A stretch of DNA of 64,000 nt from Penaeicola halotolerans (GTDB lineage Bacteria > Bacteroidota > Bacteroidia > Cytophagales > Cyclobacteriaceae): positions 496,001 through 560,000 of the forward strand of contig NZ_JAEAGO010000001.1 of the NCBI RefSeq assembly GCF_016464625.1, in the 5' to 3' direction. Under the pieces are notes generated by a model, which was given only the letters and a program-made list of their open reading frames with translations, had not been told where the DNA came from and made no database searches. Position numbers and translations under genes: made by a program. How positions within the stretch are numbered: position 1 is the first letter of the stretch; each line of letters begins with the position of its first letter. This document shows, piece by piece, positions 36,672 through 44,108 of the stretch.

Positions 36672-37035
36672 CTGGATCTAGGTCTTGGCTGATTTCCTTG
36701 ACTAATTCTTCAAGTTCTTTTGAATCCAAGTTTTCTTCTTTGGCAAAGAAAGAAGCAAGCTGTGTAAACGATCCGCCAAAATAGCCTTTAATCAGGTTTT
36801 TGAGGGAGAAGCTACGATAAGTATCCTTATCTACTATTGGATAGTACTCATGTGTCTTACCATATGCATGATAGCTCACAAAACCCTTACGCTCTAGGAT
36901 GCGAACGATCGTAGAGACGGTATTGTAAGCTGGCTTAGGCTCTGGCATTTTAGCCAAGATGTCTTTGACAAATCCCTTCTTCAGATCCCAAAGGATTTGC
37001 ATGACTTGCTCTTCTGCTCTTGTTAATTCTCTCAT
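36652..37035 (-). CDS. BlaI/MecI-family repressor
   Basis: 127 residues. Winged helix with the family pattern LTRAEEQVMQILWDLKKGFVKDILAKM, PKPAYNTVSTIVRILERKGFV and HAYGKTHEYYPIV, followed by a dimerising helix region. In the Bla/Mec paradigm the M56 partner triggers cleavage of the repressor on sensing a signal; the overlapping M56 gene suggests the same logic. The signal is unlikely to be a beta-lactam, since the sensor carries TonB domains rather than a penicillin-binding domain (inference). Confidence 0.95.
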   Translation of the reverse strand: MRELTRAEEQVMQILWDLKKGFVKDILAKMPEPKPAYNTVSTIVRILERKGFVSYHAYGKTHEYYPIVDKDTYRSFSLKNLIKGYFGGSFTQLASFFAKEENLDSKELEELVKEISQDLDPDDNTTK

Positions 37036-37335
37036 AGTTTATTACTGTTAATCAGTTTTCAATATAGTGAATTTTATTTGACAACTACATCTTTAAGGGT
37101 AAAAATATATTTGTACTTATCACTTAGTAATTATTTCAGTTCTAAGGTATAACTATTGATTTTTATATACAACTATTTTAATAGTTTTGTTATTATTTTC
37201 TTAGTTTATATAGAATAGTAAAGGCGGAATATCAAAAAATAGGTGCAGTAGGGCAGGATACTAGCTAAATCTTTTTACTTTAGAGTAGCATTAGGGATGC
37301 TTATATAATCTTTTTTCATCAAAAACACTAAACCT
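37036..37335. other. 300-base divergent regulatory region (blaI-like / holin-like genes)
   Basis: AT-rich, no gene. It contains a dyad AACTATT-TT-AATAGTT at 37171-37186, a possible operator for the BlaI-type repressor, 136 bases before its start. No confident promoter pair is seen in either direction. Confidence 0.5.
37171..37186. promoter_or_regulatory. Candidate operator dyad upstream of the BlaI-type gene
   Basis: Perfect 7-base arms AACTATT and AATAGTT around TT. It differs from the TACA-type dyads of staphylococcal BlaI/MecI, so binding is a guess from position and symmetry. Confidence 0.3.
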
Positions 37336-37704
37336 ATGGCCAGTAAGACAAGCCAATCTATCGATATCCTGATTCAACTAGTTATTGCAGCAGTAGCTGT
37401 ATTGATCACTTCTTATATTTTACCTGGAGTGGCGGTTGATGGTTTTTTGAGTGCCTTGATCTTAGCAGCGTTCATTGCCTTGATGAATGTTACTATCAAG
37501 CCAATATTAGTTATCTTGACGATTCCGATTACAGTTTTCACCTTAGGGTTGTTCCTTTTAGTGATTAATGCTATTATCATCTTGATAGCACATGAGGTGA
37601 TTCCTGGCTTTGAGGTGGGTGGTTTTTGGTATGCTTTACTTTTTAGTCTAGTACTTTCTTTGATCAATTCGATCTTCGGAGTCAAGTTGGGAAATAGTCA
37701 CTAA
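37336..37704 (+). CDS. Phage-holin superfamily IV membrane protein (PF04020, YvlD-like)
   Basis: 122 residues with four membrane helices filling most of the chain (about 10-30, 36-52, 57-82, 92-115). Signature: SYILPGVAVDGF, ALILAAFIALMNVTIKPILVILTIPITVFTLGLFLLVINAI. Despite the name this is a housekeeping membrane family, not a phage gene; its function is unclear. Its stop overlaps the convergent AlbA_2 gene by four bases. Confidence 0.92.
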   Translation: MASKTSQSIDILIQLVIAAVAVLITSYILPGVAVDGFLSALILAAFIALMNVTIKPILVILTIPITVFTLGLFLLVINAIIILIAHEVIPGFEVGGFWYALLFSLVLSLINSIFGVKLGNSH

Positions 37705-38357
37705 AGCGTGTAGTATTTCTGTTTCTCGTGATCAAACTCCTTAATTTTTCCTTTTTGAAGGAGTTTGATGATACTTCTATTGGCACGCCTTTCACTTACA
37801 TTGAGTTGCTTGCAAAGCTGTTTGGCAGATAGCCTCTCTAGACGTGATAGCTGTTGCAATATTTTTATTTCTAAGTCATCAAATGTGTATTCTTCGGAGG
37901 CTTTAGTTTGGGTGAGCATTTTGATCATGCGCTTACCTGCGGGGATACTCTTATCATGAGTTCTGATGTAGACAGTCTTTTCTCCTTTGTCATCGATCGC
38001 TTGGTGAGGCTTTAGTAGACTCTCTGGGATGACGACTACCAATATATAAAGACAAGTATCTGTGAGCTCATCTACCACATGTTCGATCAACTCAAACGCT
38101 ACTGCTACAGGAGGTTCACAGTATTGTGTTGTAGCCAGTTCGACCATGTAGCGTTCTTCTTCAGGATCGATTCCTTGGATTTGCTTATTGTCTTTGATGC
38201 CAATAATGATCTTACCTCCTTTGGTATTGGCAAAGGAACAGATGGTTTTTGCTATTTTCGATAAGCTCGTGATAGACTGCTTAAAGTCTTGATTTTCATT
38301 TTCTCCCGCTCTTAGGAGGGCTTTTAGATAAGCAGGATTATTCTGTGGCAGGAGCAT
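37701..38357 (-). CDS. AlbA_2 (Schlafen-type) domain protein with C-terminal winged helix
   Basis: 218 residues. N-terminal AlbA_2 nucleic-acid or ATP-binding domain: GENENQDFKQSI, ICSFANTKGGKIIIGIKDNKQIQGID, and the VVVIPES...KPHQA...VYIRTHDKSIPA region. The C-terminal about 70 residues form a winged helix (LEIKILQQLSRLERLSAKQLCKQLNVSERRANRSIIKLLQKGKIKEF). Probably a DNA-binding regulator. AlbA_2 domains also occur in defence proteins, but nothing nearby suggests defence. Single gene. Confidence 0.88.
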   Translation of the reverse strand: MLLPQNNPAYLKALLRAGENENQDFKQSITSLSKIAKTICSFANTKGGKIIIGIKDNKQIQGIDPEEERYMVELATTQYCEPPVAVAFELIEHVVDELTDTCLYILVVVIPESLLKPHQAIDDKGEKTVYIRTHDKSIPAGKRMIKMLTQTKASEEYTFDDLEIKILQQLSRLERLSAKQLCKQLNVSERRANRSIIKLLQKGKIKEFDHEKQKYYTL

Positions 38358-38470
38358 TTTGTTTTTCGATTTCTTTGGCTATATTAAGGAGAAATTCTAT
38401 TTGTGTTTACTTTTACGAAGCATTTATACATTATTTATAACAATAAATTTTAACCCTATCCCAATCTTTT

Positions 38471-39049
38471 ATGACCATATATCTCAAAAATGAAGGCTTC
38501 GACTCGAAAGAGATCAACAAGCTCAGGGGGGAACTCAAACAGAGTGGTAAACCCTACAAAATCATAGAGAGCGAAGACAACAGTGAAGAGTATGTGAATT
38601 TTTACTTCATAGGCATGTATGAGGGAAGAGAAGTGATTTATGACGCAGTGATTTACACATTAAGACTTCATCACAGTAGCGAGCTCTACGAGATAGCCGA
38701 GCATAAGGCTGCGCAGAAGTTTCCAAATTATAAAACCATCAATTATAATGAGGATGAAAATGGAAACATGGCACCGCTATCAAACGAAGAAGAGGAAATA
38801 GGTCTCTTCATGGCAGAAGTGATAGCGGATTTAGAAGAAGAAGAAACGGTCAAGGTCAGTGAGCACGTTGAGATAGATTTACATCATGACTATGGCATCG
38901 GTTTAGACATTGGACTAAATGTAGAAGTGGTAGATGATACGGTTATCCGTAAGTTTATCAAAGAGTACAATGATGACACGCTGAAATTAGACAAAACCCT
39001 CTATTCCTTCATGTCCGAGGACGATGAAGACTTTGATGAGGAGGATTAA
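38471..39049 (+). CDS. Acidic conserved hypothetical protein
   Basis: 192 residues, no signal peptide or membrane helix. Starts with a compact alpha/beta segment (MTIYLKNEGFDSKEINKLRGEL) and becomes very acidic (NEEEEIGLFMAEVIADLEEEE, C-terminal SEDDEDFDEED). A repeated I/L-D-L pattern in the middle (VEIDLHHDYGIGLDIGLNVEVVDD) suggests beta strands. I do not recognise a family with known function. Close upstream neighbour of the HDAC-like gene (60-base gap), so perhaps cotranscribed. Confidence 0.75.
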   Translation: MTIYLKNEGFDSKEINKLRGELKQSGKPYKIIESEDNSEEYVNFYFIGMYEGREVIYDAVIYTLRLHHSSELYEIAEHKAAQKFPNYKTINYNEDENGNMAPLSNEEEEIGLFMAEVIADLEEEETVKVSEHVEIDLHHDYGIGLDIGLNVEVVDDTVIRKFIKEYNDDTLKLDKTLYSFMSEDDEDFDEED

Positions 39050-39109
39050 GACATTCCCAAAACCATTTTCTGAAGCCGTGGGTTAGATAACTTACGGCTT
39101 TAATATTGT

Positions 39110-40012
39110 ATGTTAAAAATCGCTTGGTCTGAAAAATACGCGCATGCTCTCCCAGATGGACACCGCTTTCCGATGGAGAAATATACCTTACTCCCAGAGC
39201 AATTATTATATGAAGGCACTGTGTCAGAGGTCAACTTTTTTACCCCACAATCCATTGATCCTCAGTATATCGTAAATACGCACAAAGAGACTTATTGGGA
39301 AAAGTTAGTGTCGCTTCAACTCAGCAAATCTGAAATTAGAAAAACGGGTTTTCCACTTTCTAGAGAGCTAGTAGAGAGAGAGATGCATATCATGCATGGT
39401 TCAGTACAGTGTTGTTTGTATGCATTAGAATATGGTGTGTCGATGAATATAGCAGGTGGAACGCATCATGCATTTACAGATAGAGGAGAGGGCTTTTGTT
39501 TGCTAAATGACATCGCTATTTCAGCTAACTATCTATTGGCCCATCAGTTAGCAGAGAGGATTTTAGTAGTTGACCTAGATGTTCATCAAGGCAATGGCAC
39601 AGCGGAGATTTTCCAGCATGAGTCAAGAGTCTTTACATTTTCTATGCATGGAGCACATAACTATCCTATGCACAAAGAGAAGTCAGATTTAGATGTAGAT
39701 CTACCAGATCAGACAGATGATGCCACATATTTGAAGCTTTTAGATAGGCATTTAAAAGAAATTTTGGCTAAGTTTCAGCCAGATTTTATCATATTTCAAA
39801 GTGGAGTAGATGTGCTAGCTACAGACAAACTCGGTAGAATGGCGCTAAGTATAGAAGGTTGTAAGCAAAGAGATCACTTGGTATTAAGTGTAGCAAAATT
39901 AAACCAAATACCATTGATGGCCTGCATGGGAGGAGGATACTCTCAGCGAATCAGTCACATCGTAGAAGCTCATGCCAATACTTTCAGAATAGCACAAGAA
40001 TTGTATTTCTAA
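39110..40012 (+). CDS. Histone deacetylase-family amidohydrolase
   Basis: 300 residues. Zinc-dependent deacetylase fold; bacterial members act on acetylpolyamines, acetoin-pathway proteins or acetyl-lysine. Active site complete: tandem His119-His120 in GGTHHAF, Asp157 and His159 in DLDVHQGNGT, zinc Asp234 in SGVDVLATDKLG, and the transition-state Tyr277 in MGGGYS. Resembles the short single-domain class IV (HDAC11-like) group. A polyamine substrate is possible given the deoxyhypusine-synthase-like gene 1 kb downstream, but this is inference. Confidence 0.95.
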   Translation: MLKIAWSEKYAHALPDGHRFPMEKYTLLPEQLLYEGTVSEVNFFTPQSIDPQYIVNTHKETYWEKLVSLQLSKSEIRKTGFPLSRELVEREMHIMHGSVQCCLYALEYGVSMNIAGGTHHAFTDRGEGFCLLNDIAISANYLLAHQLAERILVVDLDVHQGNGTAEIFQHESRVFTFSMHGAHNYPMHKEKSDLDVDLPDQTDDATYLKLLDRHLKEILAKFQPDFIIFQSGVDVLATDKLGRMALSIEGCKQRDHLVLSVAKLNQIPLMACMGGGYSQRISHIVEAHANTFRIAQELYF

Positions 40013-40026
40013 TAAATGAATAGCAT

Positions 40027-40281
40027 ATGGAGACTAGTCTCAAAAAAAAGTGGTGGATCGCTTCTGTAGTAGGGCTTTTGTTGATAGGAGCAGGTATTTC
40101 GATCATCACAGAAGCATCTAACTTGAAATTTGAAAAAGTGTCCACATTGACTTGGTTTGCTTGGGGGACTTGGGGACTCATTACTTTCAATACTGGTATC
40201 GCCATATTTGGAAAGGCGATCAGTTACAGGACTCAGCTCGACTGGATCAAAAGAAGGAAAAGACTCAATAGCAGTAAGTAG
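40027..40281 (+). CDS. Small two-helix membrane protein
   Basis: 84 residues. Two membrane helices (about 9-28 and 42-63) between basic ends (SLKKKWW and DWIKRRKRLNSSK), so both termini are predicted in the cytosol. It starts 14 bases after the deacetylase stop, probably same transcript. Unrecognised family. Confidence 0.75.
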   Translation: METSLKKKWWIASVVGLLLIGAGISIITEASNLKFEKVSTLTWFAWGTWGLITFNTGIAIFGKAISYRTQLDWIKRRKRLNSSK

Positions 40282-40324
40282 ATTTTTTGCTTTTCCCTTT
40301 AACGATTTTTAAATCTTAGTTTTC

Positions 40325-40353
40325 TTGTAGAATGAATACTTTGTTTATATTTG
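40325..40353 (+). promoter_or_regulatory. Promoter of the OmpH-like lipoprotein gene
   Basis: TTG (40325-40327), 18 bases, TATATTTG (40346-40353); a full match to the Bacteroidota consensus, predicting a start near 40359 and a leader of about 30 bases. Confidence 0.65.
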
Positions 40354-40389
40354 CCTCGAACAAATAAAAACGAGACAAACGTGAATAAA

Positions 40390-41043
40390 ATGAAGTTTTC
40401 TTTTCCCCTTTTGACTATTGCAGCGGCTATGATACTAGTAGTTGGTTGTAAAAATCCTAGTACAGAAACATCTAATGCTGATACATCATCAAGCACTACT
40501 ACTGGATCTGGTGAGATCGAAGTTCCTACTAATGTAACCATCGCTTATGTATTGACTGACAGTGTGATCAGTGGATATGAATACTACAAAGTAAAAGCTG
40601 CCGAACTAACTGAGAAAGGTCGTAAACTAGAGTCTGATCTATCATCTAGAGCTAGAGGATTAGAGCAAGAAGTAGCGAGCTATCAGCAGAATGCTAGAAA
40701 TTTGACGATGAATCAAGCTAGAGCAAAAGAAGAAGAATTGGTCAATAAAGAGAGAAGTCTTGTTCAGTACAGAGATGGCTTACTTCAGCAAATGTCTAGA
40801 GATGAAAATCAACTCTATGCAGACGTATATGATCATATCAGTGCTTTCATGGAGACTTATGCTAAAGAAAACAATATCCAAATGGTGCTTTCTTACACAA
40901 GAGGTGGTGCTGTATGGTACGGTGACTCAGCTTATGATATCACAACTGATATTGTAAAAGGCCTAAACGAACAGTATGCAAAAGGCATCACACCTACAAA
41001 GTCAAGCGCACCGATGAAAGCTGACTCTACTGCTACGAAATAA
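40390..41043 (+). CDS. OmpH/Skp-family lipoprotein chaperone
   Basis: 217 residues from the ATG at 40390 (a GTG at 40381 is an alternative; the longer frame from a TTG at 40351 lies inside the promoter and is rejected). Lipoprotein signal MKFSFPLLTIAAAMILVVGC, then a low-complexity Ser/Thr linker, a VTIAYVLTDSVISGYEYYK segment typical of OmpH, and a long helical hairpin rich in Glu/Lys/Arg (tentacle region) followed by NIQMVLSYTRGGAVWYGDSAYDIT. Skp holds unfolded outer-membrane proteins in the periplasm. A membrane-anchored form is usual in Bacteroidota. Own promoter and terminator. Confidence 0.92.
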   Translation: MKFSFPLLTIAAAMILVVGCKNPSTETSNADTSSSTTTGSGEIEVPTNVTIAYVLTDSVISGYEYYKVKAAELTEKGRKLESDLSSRARGLEQEVASYQQNARNLTMNQARAKEEELVNKERSLVQYRDGLLQQMSRDENQLYADVYDHISAFMETYAKENNIQMVLSYTRGGAVWYGDSAYDITTDIVKGLNEQYAKGITPTKSSAPMKADSTATK

Positions 41044-41062
41044 TCAAAATTTCATATATTTA

Positions 41063-41094
41063 GAAGCTCAGCCGCAAGGTTGAGCTTTTTTATT
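41063..41094 (+). terminator. Intrinsic terminator of the OmpH-like gene
   Basis: Stem AAGCTCAGCC / GGTTGAGCTT with GCAA loop and TTTTTATTTT tail. Confidence 0.88.
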
Positions 41095-41095
41095 T

Positions 41096-41103
41096 TAATT
41101 TTG
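41096..41103 (+). promoter_or_regulatory. Candidate -7 element (TAATTTTG) of the DHS-like operon
   Basis: TAATTTTG followed by CGC, 22 bases before the ATG, directly after the upstream terminator. The -33 position falls inside the terminator and is not a clean TTG. Confidence 0.45.
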
Positions 41104-41125
41104 CGCACAATAAAAATCAAGCGAT

Positions 41126-42097
41126 ATGAAAATCACTGAATTCTTAAAACACAACTATAGACACTTTAACGCTGCTGCTCTGATAGACGCGGCAGAAGGA
41201 TATAAAACGCATCTCAATGAAGGTGGTAAAATGCTCGTAACTTTGGCAGGGGCTATGTCCACTGCTGAGTTGGGGATCTCACTAGCGGAAATGATTCGTC
41301 AGGGTAAAGTACATGCGATCAGCTGTACAGGTGCCAACTTGGAAGAAGATGTATTCAACCTGGTGGCTCACGATTATTATGAGCGTATCCCACATTATAG
41401 AGATTTGTCTCCTGAGCAAGAGCAAGATTTACTAGATCGCCATATGAATCGTGTGACAGATACTTGTATTCCTGAGATGGAGGCCATGAGAAGAATCGAA
41501 AATGTGATTCTCAAGGAATGGATGAAAGCAGATCAGGCAGGTGAATCATATTTTCCTCACGAGTTTTTCTATAAAATATTACTGTCTGGAGATCTAGAAG
41601 CTTCTTATCAAATAGACCCCAAAAATAGCTGGCTTCTAGAAGCAGCTAAAAGAAATCTACCGATGGTCGTACCAGGTTGGGAAGACTCTACGTTAGGCAA
41701 CATGTACGCGGGTCACGTGATCAGTGGAGACATCAAAAATGTTCACACGGTGAAAAGTGGTATCCAGTACATGATTTCTCTTGCAGATTGGTACACAAAT
41801 AATGCAACTGACGAAAGTACTGTTGGATTTTTCCAAATTGGCGGGGGAATTGCAGGGGATTTCCCGATATGTGTAGTTCCTATGCTGCACCAAGACCTTC
41901 AGCGCACCAATGTGCCGCTTTGGGGCTACTTCTGTCAAGTCAGTGACTCGACTACGAGCTATGGCTCATACTCAGGAGCAGTACCAAATGAGAAGATTAC
42001 TTGGGGCAAACTAGGCATTGACACACCAAAGTTCATTGTAGAGTCTGATGCTACTATCGTAGCGCCACTCATATTTGCTATCGTACTAGATCAATAA
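41126..42097 (+). CDS. Deoxyhypusine synthase-family protein with altered active site
   Basis: 323 residues. True deoxyhypusine synthase modifies eIF5A using spermidine and NAD+; bacteria have no eIF5A, and bacterial homologues are thought to work in polyamine synthesis. NAD-site features remain (VTLAGAMSTAELG, SCTGANLEEDVFN, QIGGGIAGDF). The imine-forming Lys is kept (Lys295 in WGKLG), as is a Glu (289). But the GGG-x-x-KHH segment of eukaryotic enzymes is GGGIAGDF here, losing the catalytic His, and the two Asp of DGSDSG are Tyr279 and Tyr282. The substrate has probably changed. One base separates its stop from the OmpA gene, so translation is likely coupled. Confidence 0.9.
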   Translation: MKITEFLKHNYRHFNAAALIDAAEGYKTHLNEGGKMLVTLAGAMSTAELGISLAEMIRQGKVHAISCTGANLEEDVFNLVAHDYYERIPHYRDLSPEQEQDLLDRHMNRVTDTCIPEMEAMRRIENVILKEWMKADQAGESYFPHEFFYKILLSGDLEASYQIDPKNSWLLEAAKRNLPMVVPGWEDSTLGNMYAGHVISGDIKNVHTVKSGIQYMISLADWYTNNATDESTVGFFQIGGGIAGDFPICVVPMLHQDLQRTNVPLWGYFCQVSDSTTSYGSYSGAVPNEKITWGKLGIDTPKFIVESDATIVAPLIFAIVLDQ

Positions 42098-42098
42098 A

Positions 42099-43796
42099 AT
42101 GAAATTAAACAAGCAAATCATGGGAGCAAGCATAGTCACTATGCTTGCTTCTTTTTTACCAGTACATTTTACACAAGCCCAAGAGCAAGTTGAAAATCTC
42201 TCGAGGCTCAACTCGTCTTTTGACGAGCAACATTTGATCATCAGCCCAGATGGAGAAGCTATTTATTTCACCCGTGCACATCATAGAGACAATGCTGGTG
42301 GGAATAAAGACAAAGGTGATATTTGGGTAAGTTTCAAAGAAGGGACTGACTGGGCAGAACCAGTAAGACTCACAGGAGATATCAATAACGAGCTGTACAA
42401 TGCAGCTGTTGGCTTTGTAGATGAGAACACTTTGATGGTCTTTTACCACAACATGAGTAGTGTGGTAGACAGTAAATCCCGACTAGGCTTACATCTTTAT
42501 AAAAGAAGTGGCAATCAATGGATTTATGACAGCAAAGTCAATATGCCTTCTCTGAGTAATAAATCAACACATCAAAGCGCACGCCTCACAGCAGATGGAC
42601 AAGTCATGGTGATTGCTATGGAGTCTTATGGGTCTTATGGGAACGAAGATATTTATGTGAGTTTTAGACAGCCTGATGGCGCTTGGTCTGACCCACAAAA
42701 TTTAGGGCCAGATGTCAATACCTATCAACAGGAAATGACACCATTTTTAGCTTCGGATAAAAAGACGCTTTATTTCTCATCAAATGGCTATGGAGGATTT
42801 GGTGGGAGAGATATCTATGTCAGTAAAAGATTAGACGACACTTGGGAGCGTTGGTCTACTCCTGTCAATTTAGGTCCTGAGGTCAATAGTATTGGTGTTG
42901 AGTTATCTTTTACCCTAGATCCAGATGACAAAGGTATGGCCTATTTCACAACCACCCAAGATAGCGAAGGCTTTGGTGATGTTGTCCGTATGCGCATAGC
43001 CCCAGCAGACGAAGAAGAAGTTATCGAAGAGGAAGTGCCTGAGGTTATTGAAGAAGTGATGATAGAAGAAGTCGAGGAGGTAGTAGAGGAAGTCAAAGAA
43101 GAGGTGAAAGAAGAAGTCAAGCAAGTACCACCAGTAATTGAAGCTCCTAAAGTAGCACCAGAACCCGAACGTCCAGAACTGGTTGTACTCAAGGGTCGTG
43201 TGCTCAATATCAATACCATGATGCCTGTAAAAGCTGAAATCACCCTGATCAATATGGTCGATAGTAGCAGACAGACTGTTAGCTATGATACGTTAAATGG
43301 AGAGTTTTATGAGGCAAAGAACTTAGAACGACAAAGTTATCAAGTAGAAGTAAGGTCTTCAGGCTTCTTAGTGCTAAAGCAAAAGGTGGAAGTGACTACT
43401 TCTGGTAATCTACTAGCAAGAGACTTTTTACTGACTCCTATAGAAGTAGGAACCGCTGTAAAGATCGAAAACGTACTTTTCAAAAGAGGAACAGCAACTT
43501 TTGCAGATGAGCAAGTGTCTAAAGAACTTGACCAAATCTATCAGTTATTGGTAGACAATCCTCAAATGGAAATTAGGCTGGAAGGACATACAGATAATCT
43601 AGGAAATCCAAATCTCAATCAGATCCTGTCTGAGCGTAGGGTAGAAGCGGTCAAGTCTTATCTCGTAGGAAAAGGTATCGCCATCAATCGTATTGCTACT
43701 AAAGGATATGGTGGAACTAGGCCAATCGCTAGTAATCAAGAAGAGGCAGGACGTGAGCTCAATCGTAGAGTTGAGTTTGTGATCACTAAATTCTAA
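42099..43796 (+). CDS. PD40-propeller / OmpA fusion protein (PorE-like layout)
   Basis: 565 residues; signal peptide about 1-28. Residues 30-300 hold WD40-like PD40 repeats (LIISPDGEAIYFTR, FLASDKKTLYFSSNGYGGFGGRDIY, AYFTTTQDSEGFGD). Residues 305-341 are almost only Glu, Val, Ile and Lys, a highly charged spacer. A carboxypeptidase-regulatory-like beta domain covers about 360-447, and an OmpA peptidoglycan-binding domain 455-565 (EGHTDNLGNP, LSERRVEAVKSYL, NRRVEFVI). The order propeller, CRD, OmpA matches PorE of the type IX secretion system except that no TPR region or lipobox is seen. Coupled to the DHS-like gene. Confidence 0.9.
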   Translation: MKLNKQIMGASIVTMLASFLPVHFTQAQEQVENLSRLNSSFDEQHLIISPDGEAIYFTRAHHRDNAGGNKDKGDIWVSFKEGTDWAEPVRLTGDINNELYNAAVGFVDENTLMVFYHNMSSVVDSKSRLGLHLYKRSGNQWIYDSKVNMPSLSNKSTHQSARLTADGQVMVIAMESYGSYGNEDIYVSFRQPDGAWSDPQNLGPDVNTYQQEMTPFLASDKKTLYFSSNGYGGFGGRDIYVSKRLDDTWERWSTPVNLGPEVNSIGVELSFTLDPDDKGMAYFTTTQDSEGFGDVVRMRIAPADEEEVIEEEVPEVIEEVMIEEVEEVVEEVKEEVKEEVKQVPPVIEAPKVAPEPERPELVVLKGRVLNINTMMPVKAEITLINMVDSSRQTVSYDTLNGEFYEAKNLERQSYQVEVRSSGFLVLKQKVEVTTSGNLLARDFLLTPIEVGTAVKIENVLFKRGTATFADEQVSKELDQIYQLLVDNPQMEIRLEGHTDNLGNPNLNQILSERRVEAVKSYLVGKGIAINRIATKGYGGTRPIASNQEEAGRELNRRVEFVITKF

Positions 43797-43818
43797 TTAC
43801 TTCATTTGATAGAATATG

Positions 43819-43853
43819 AAAGCACCTTGGAGAAATCTTCAGGGTGCTTTTTT
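43819..43853 (+). terminator. Intrinsic terminator of the DHS-OmpA operon
   Basis: Stem AAAGCACC / GGGTGCTTT with an interrupted inner part, followed by TTTTTTA. Confidence 0.8.
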
Positions 43854-43885
43854 ATGCAGCTTTCAGAAATTATATATGCAAGCTT

Positions 43886-43916
43886 TTTGATAAGTCTCTC
43901 GTAGCATGTTTATTTG
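43886..43916 (+). promoter_or_regulatory. Promoter of the SAM-I riboswitch / metZ unit
   Basis: TTTG (43886-43889), 19 bases, TTTATTTG (43909-43916), one mismatch from TAnnTTTG. Predicts a start near 43922, just before the riboswitch P1 helix, which supports both calls. Confidence 0.6.
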
Positions 43917-43929
43917 TATCATCAGTGAG

Positions 43930-44036
43930 ATGATTTATGAAGAAGAGGGGAGAGATCAGGCTCTTAGAACCTCTGGCAACCAGCTTTCCCAAAGAAATGG
44001 TGCCAAAACCTGCCCCACAGGGGGATGATAAATTAT
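43930..44036 (+). ncRNA. SAM-I (S-box) riboswitch
   Basis: Conserved S-box core read directly: GAAGAGGGGAGAGA (P1/P2 side with the AGAG box), ACCTCTGGCAACC (the invariant GGCAACC), GGTGCCAAAACCTGCCCC (the GGTGCC-A-A-CC-GC box) and the closing GATGATAAAT. P1 pairs GATTTAT (43931-43937) with ATAAATT (about 44029-44035), one mismatch. It lies between a promoter and metZ. SAM binding should lower metZ expression. No T-run terminator follows, so the expression platform is not obvious. Confidence 0.93.
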
Positions 44037-44108
44037 GGTCTAGCGATCGATTTGCCATTCATTCTTCTATTTCTTTGAGCTGACTTACTTTTAAAATCAG
44101 ACAAAGAT

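Noticed and set aside
37336..37704. Phage remnant suggested by the holin-type protein
   Set aside because: PF04020 members are ordinary chromosomal membrane proteins, and no other phage gene is nearby.
37701..38357. AlbA_2 protein as part of a defence system
   Set aside because: It has only a winged helix besides AlbA_2, and the flanking genes are a holin-like membrane protein and an unknown acidic protein; nothing supports defence.
42915..43252. Minus-strand frames opposite the Glu-rich spacer
   Set aside because: Phe/Leu- and Ser/Thr-repeat products are reverse-complement artefacts of GAA/GTA repeats.
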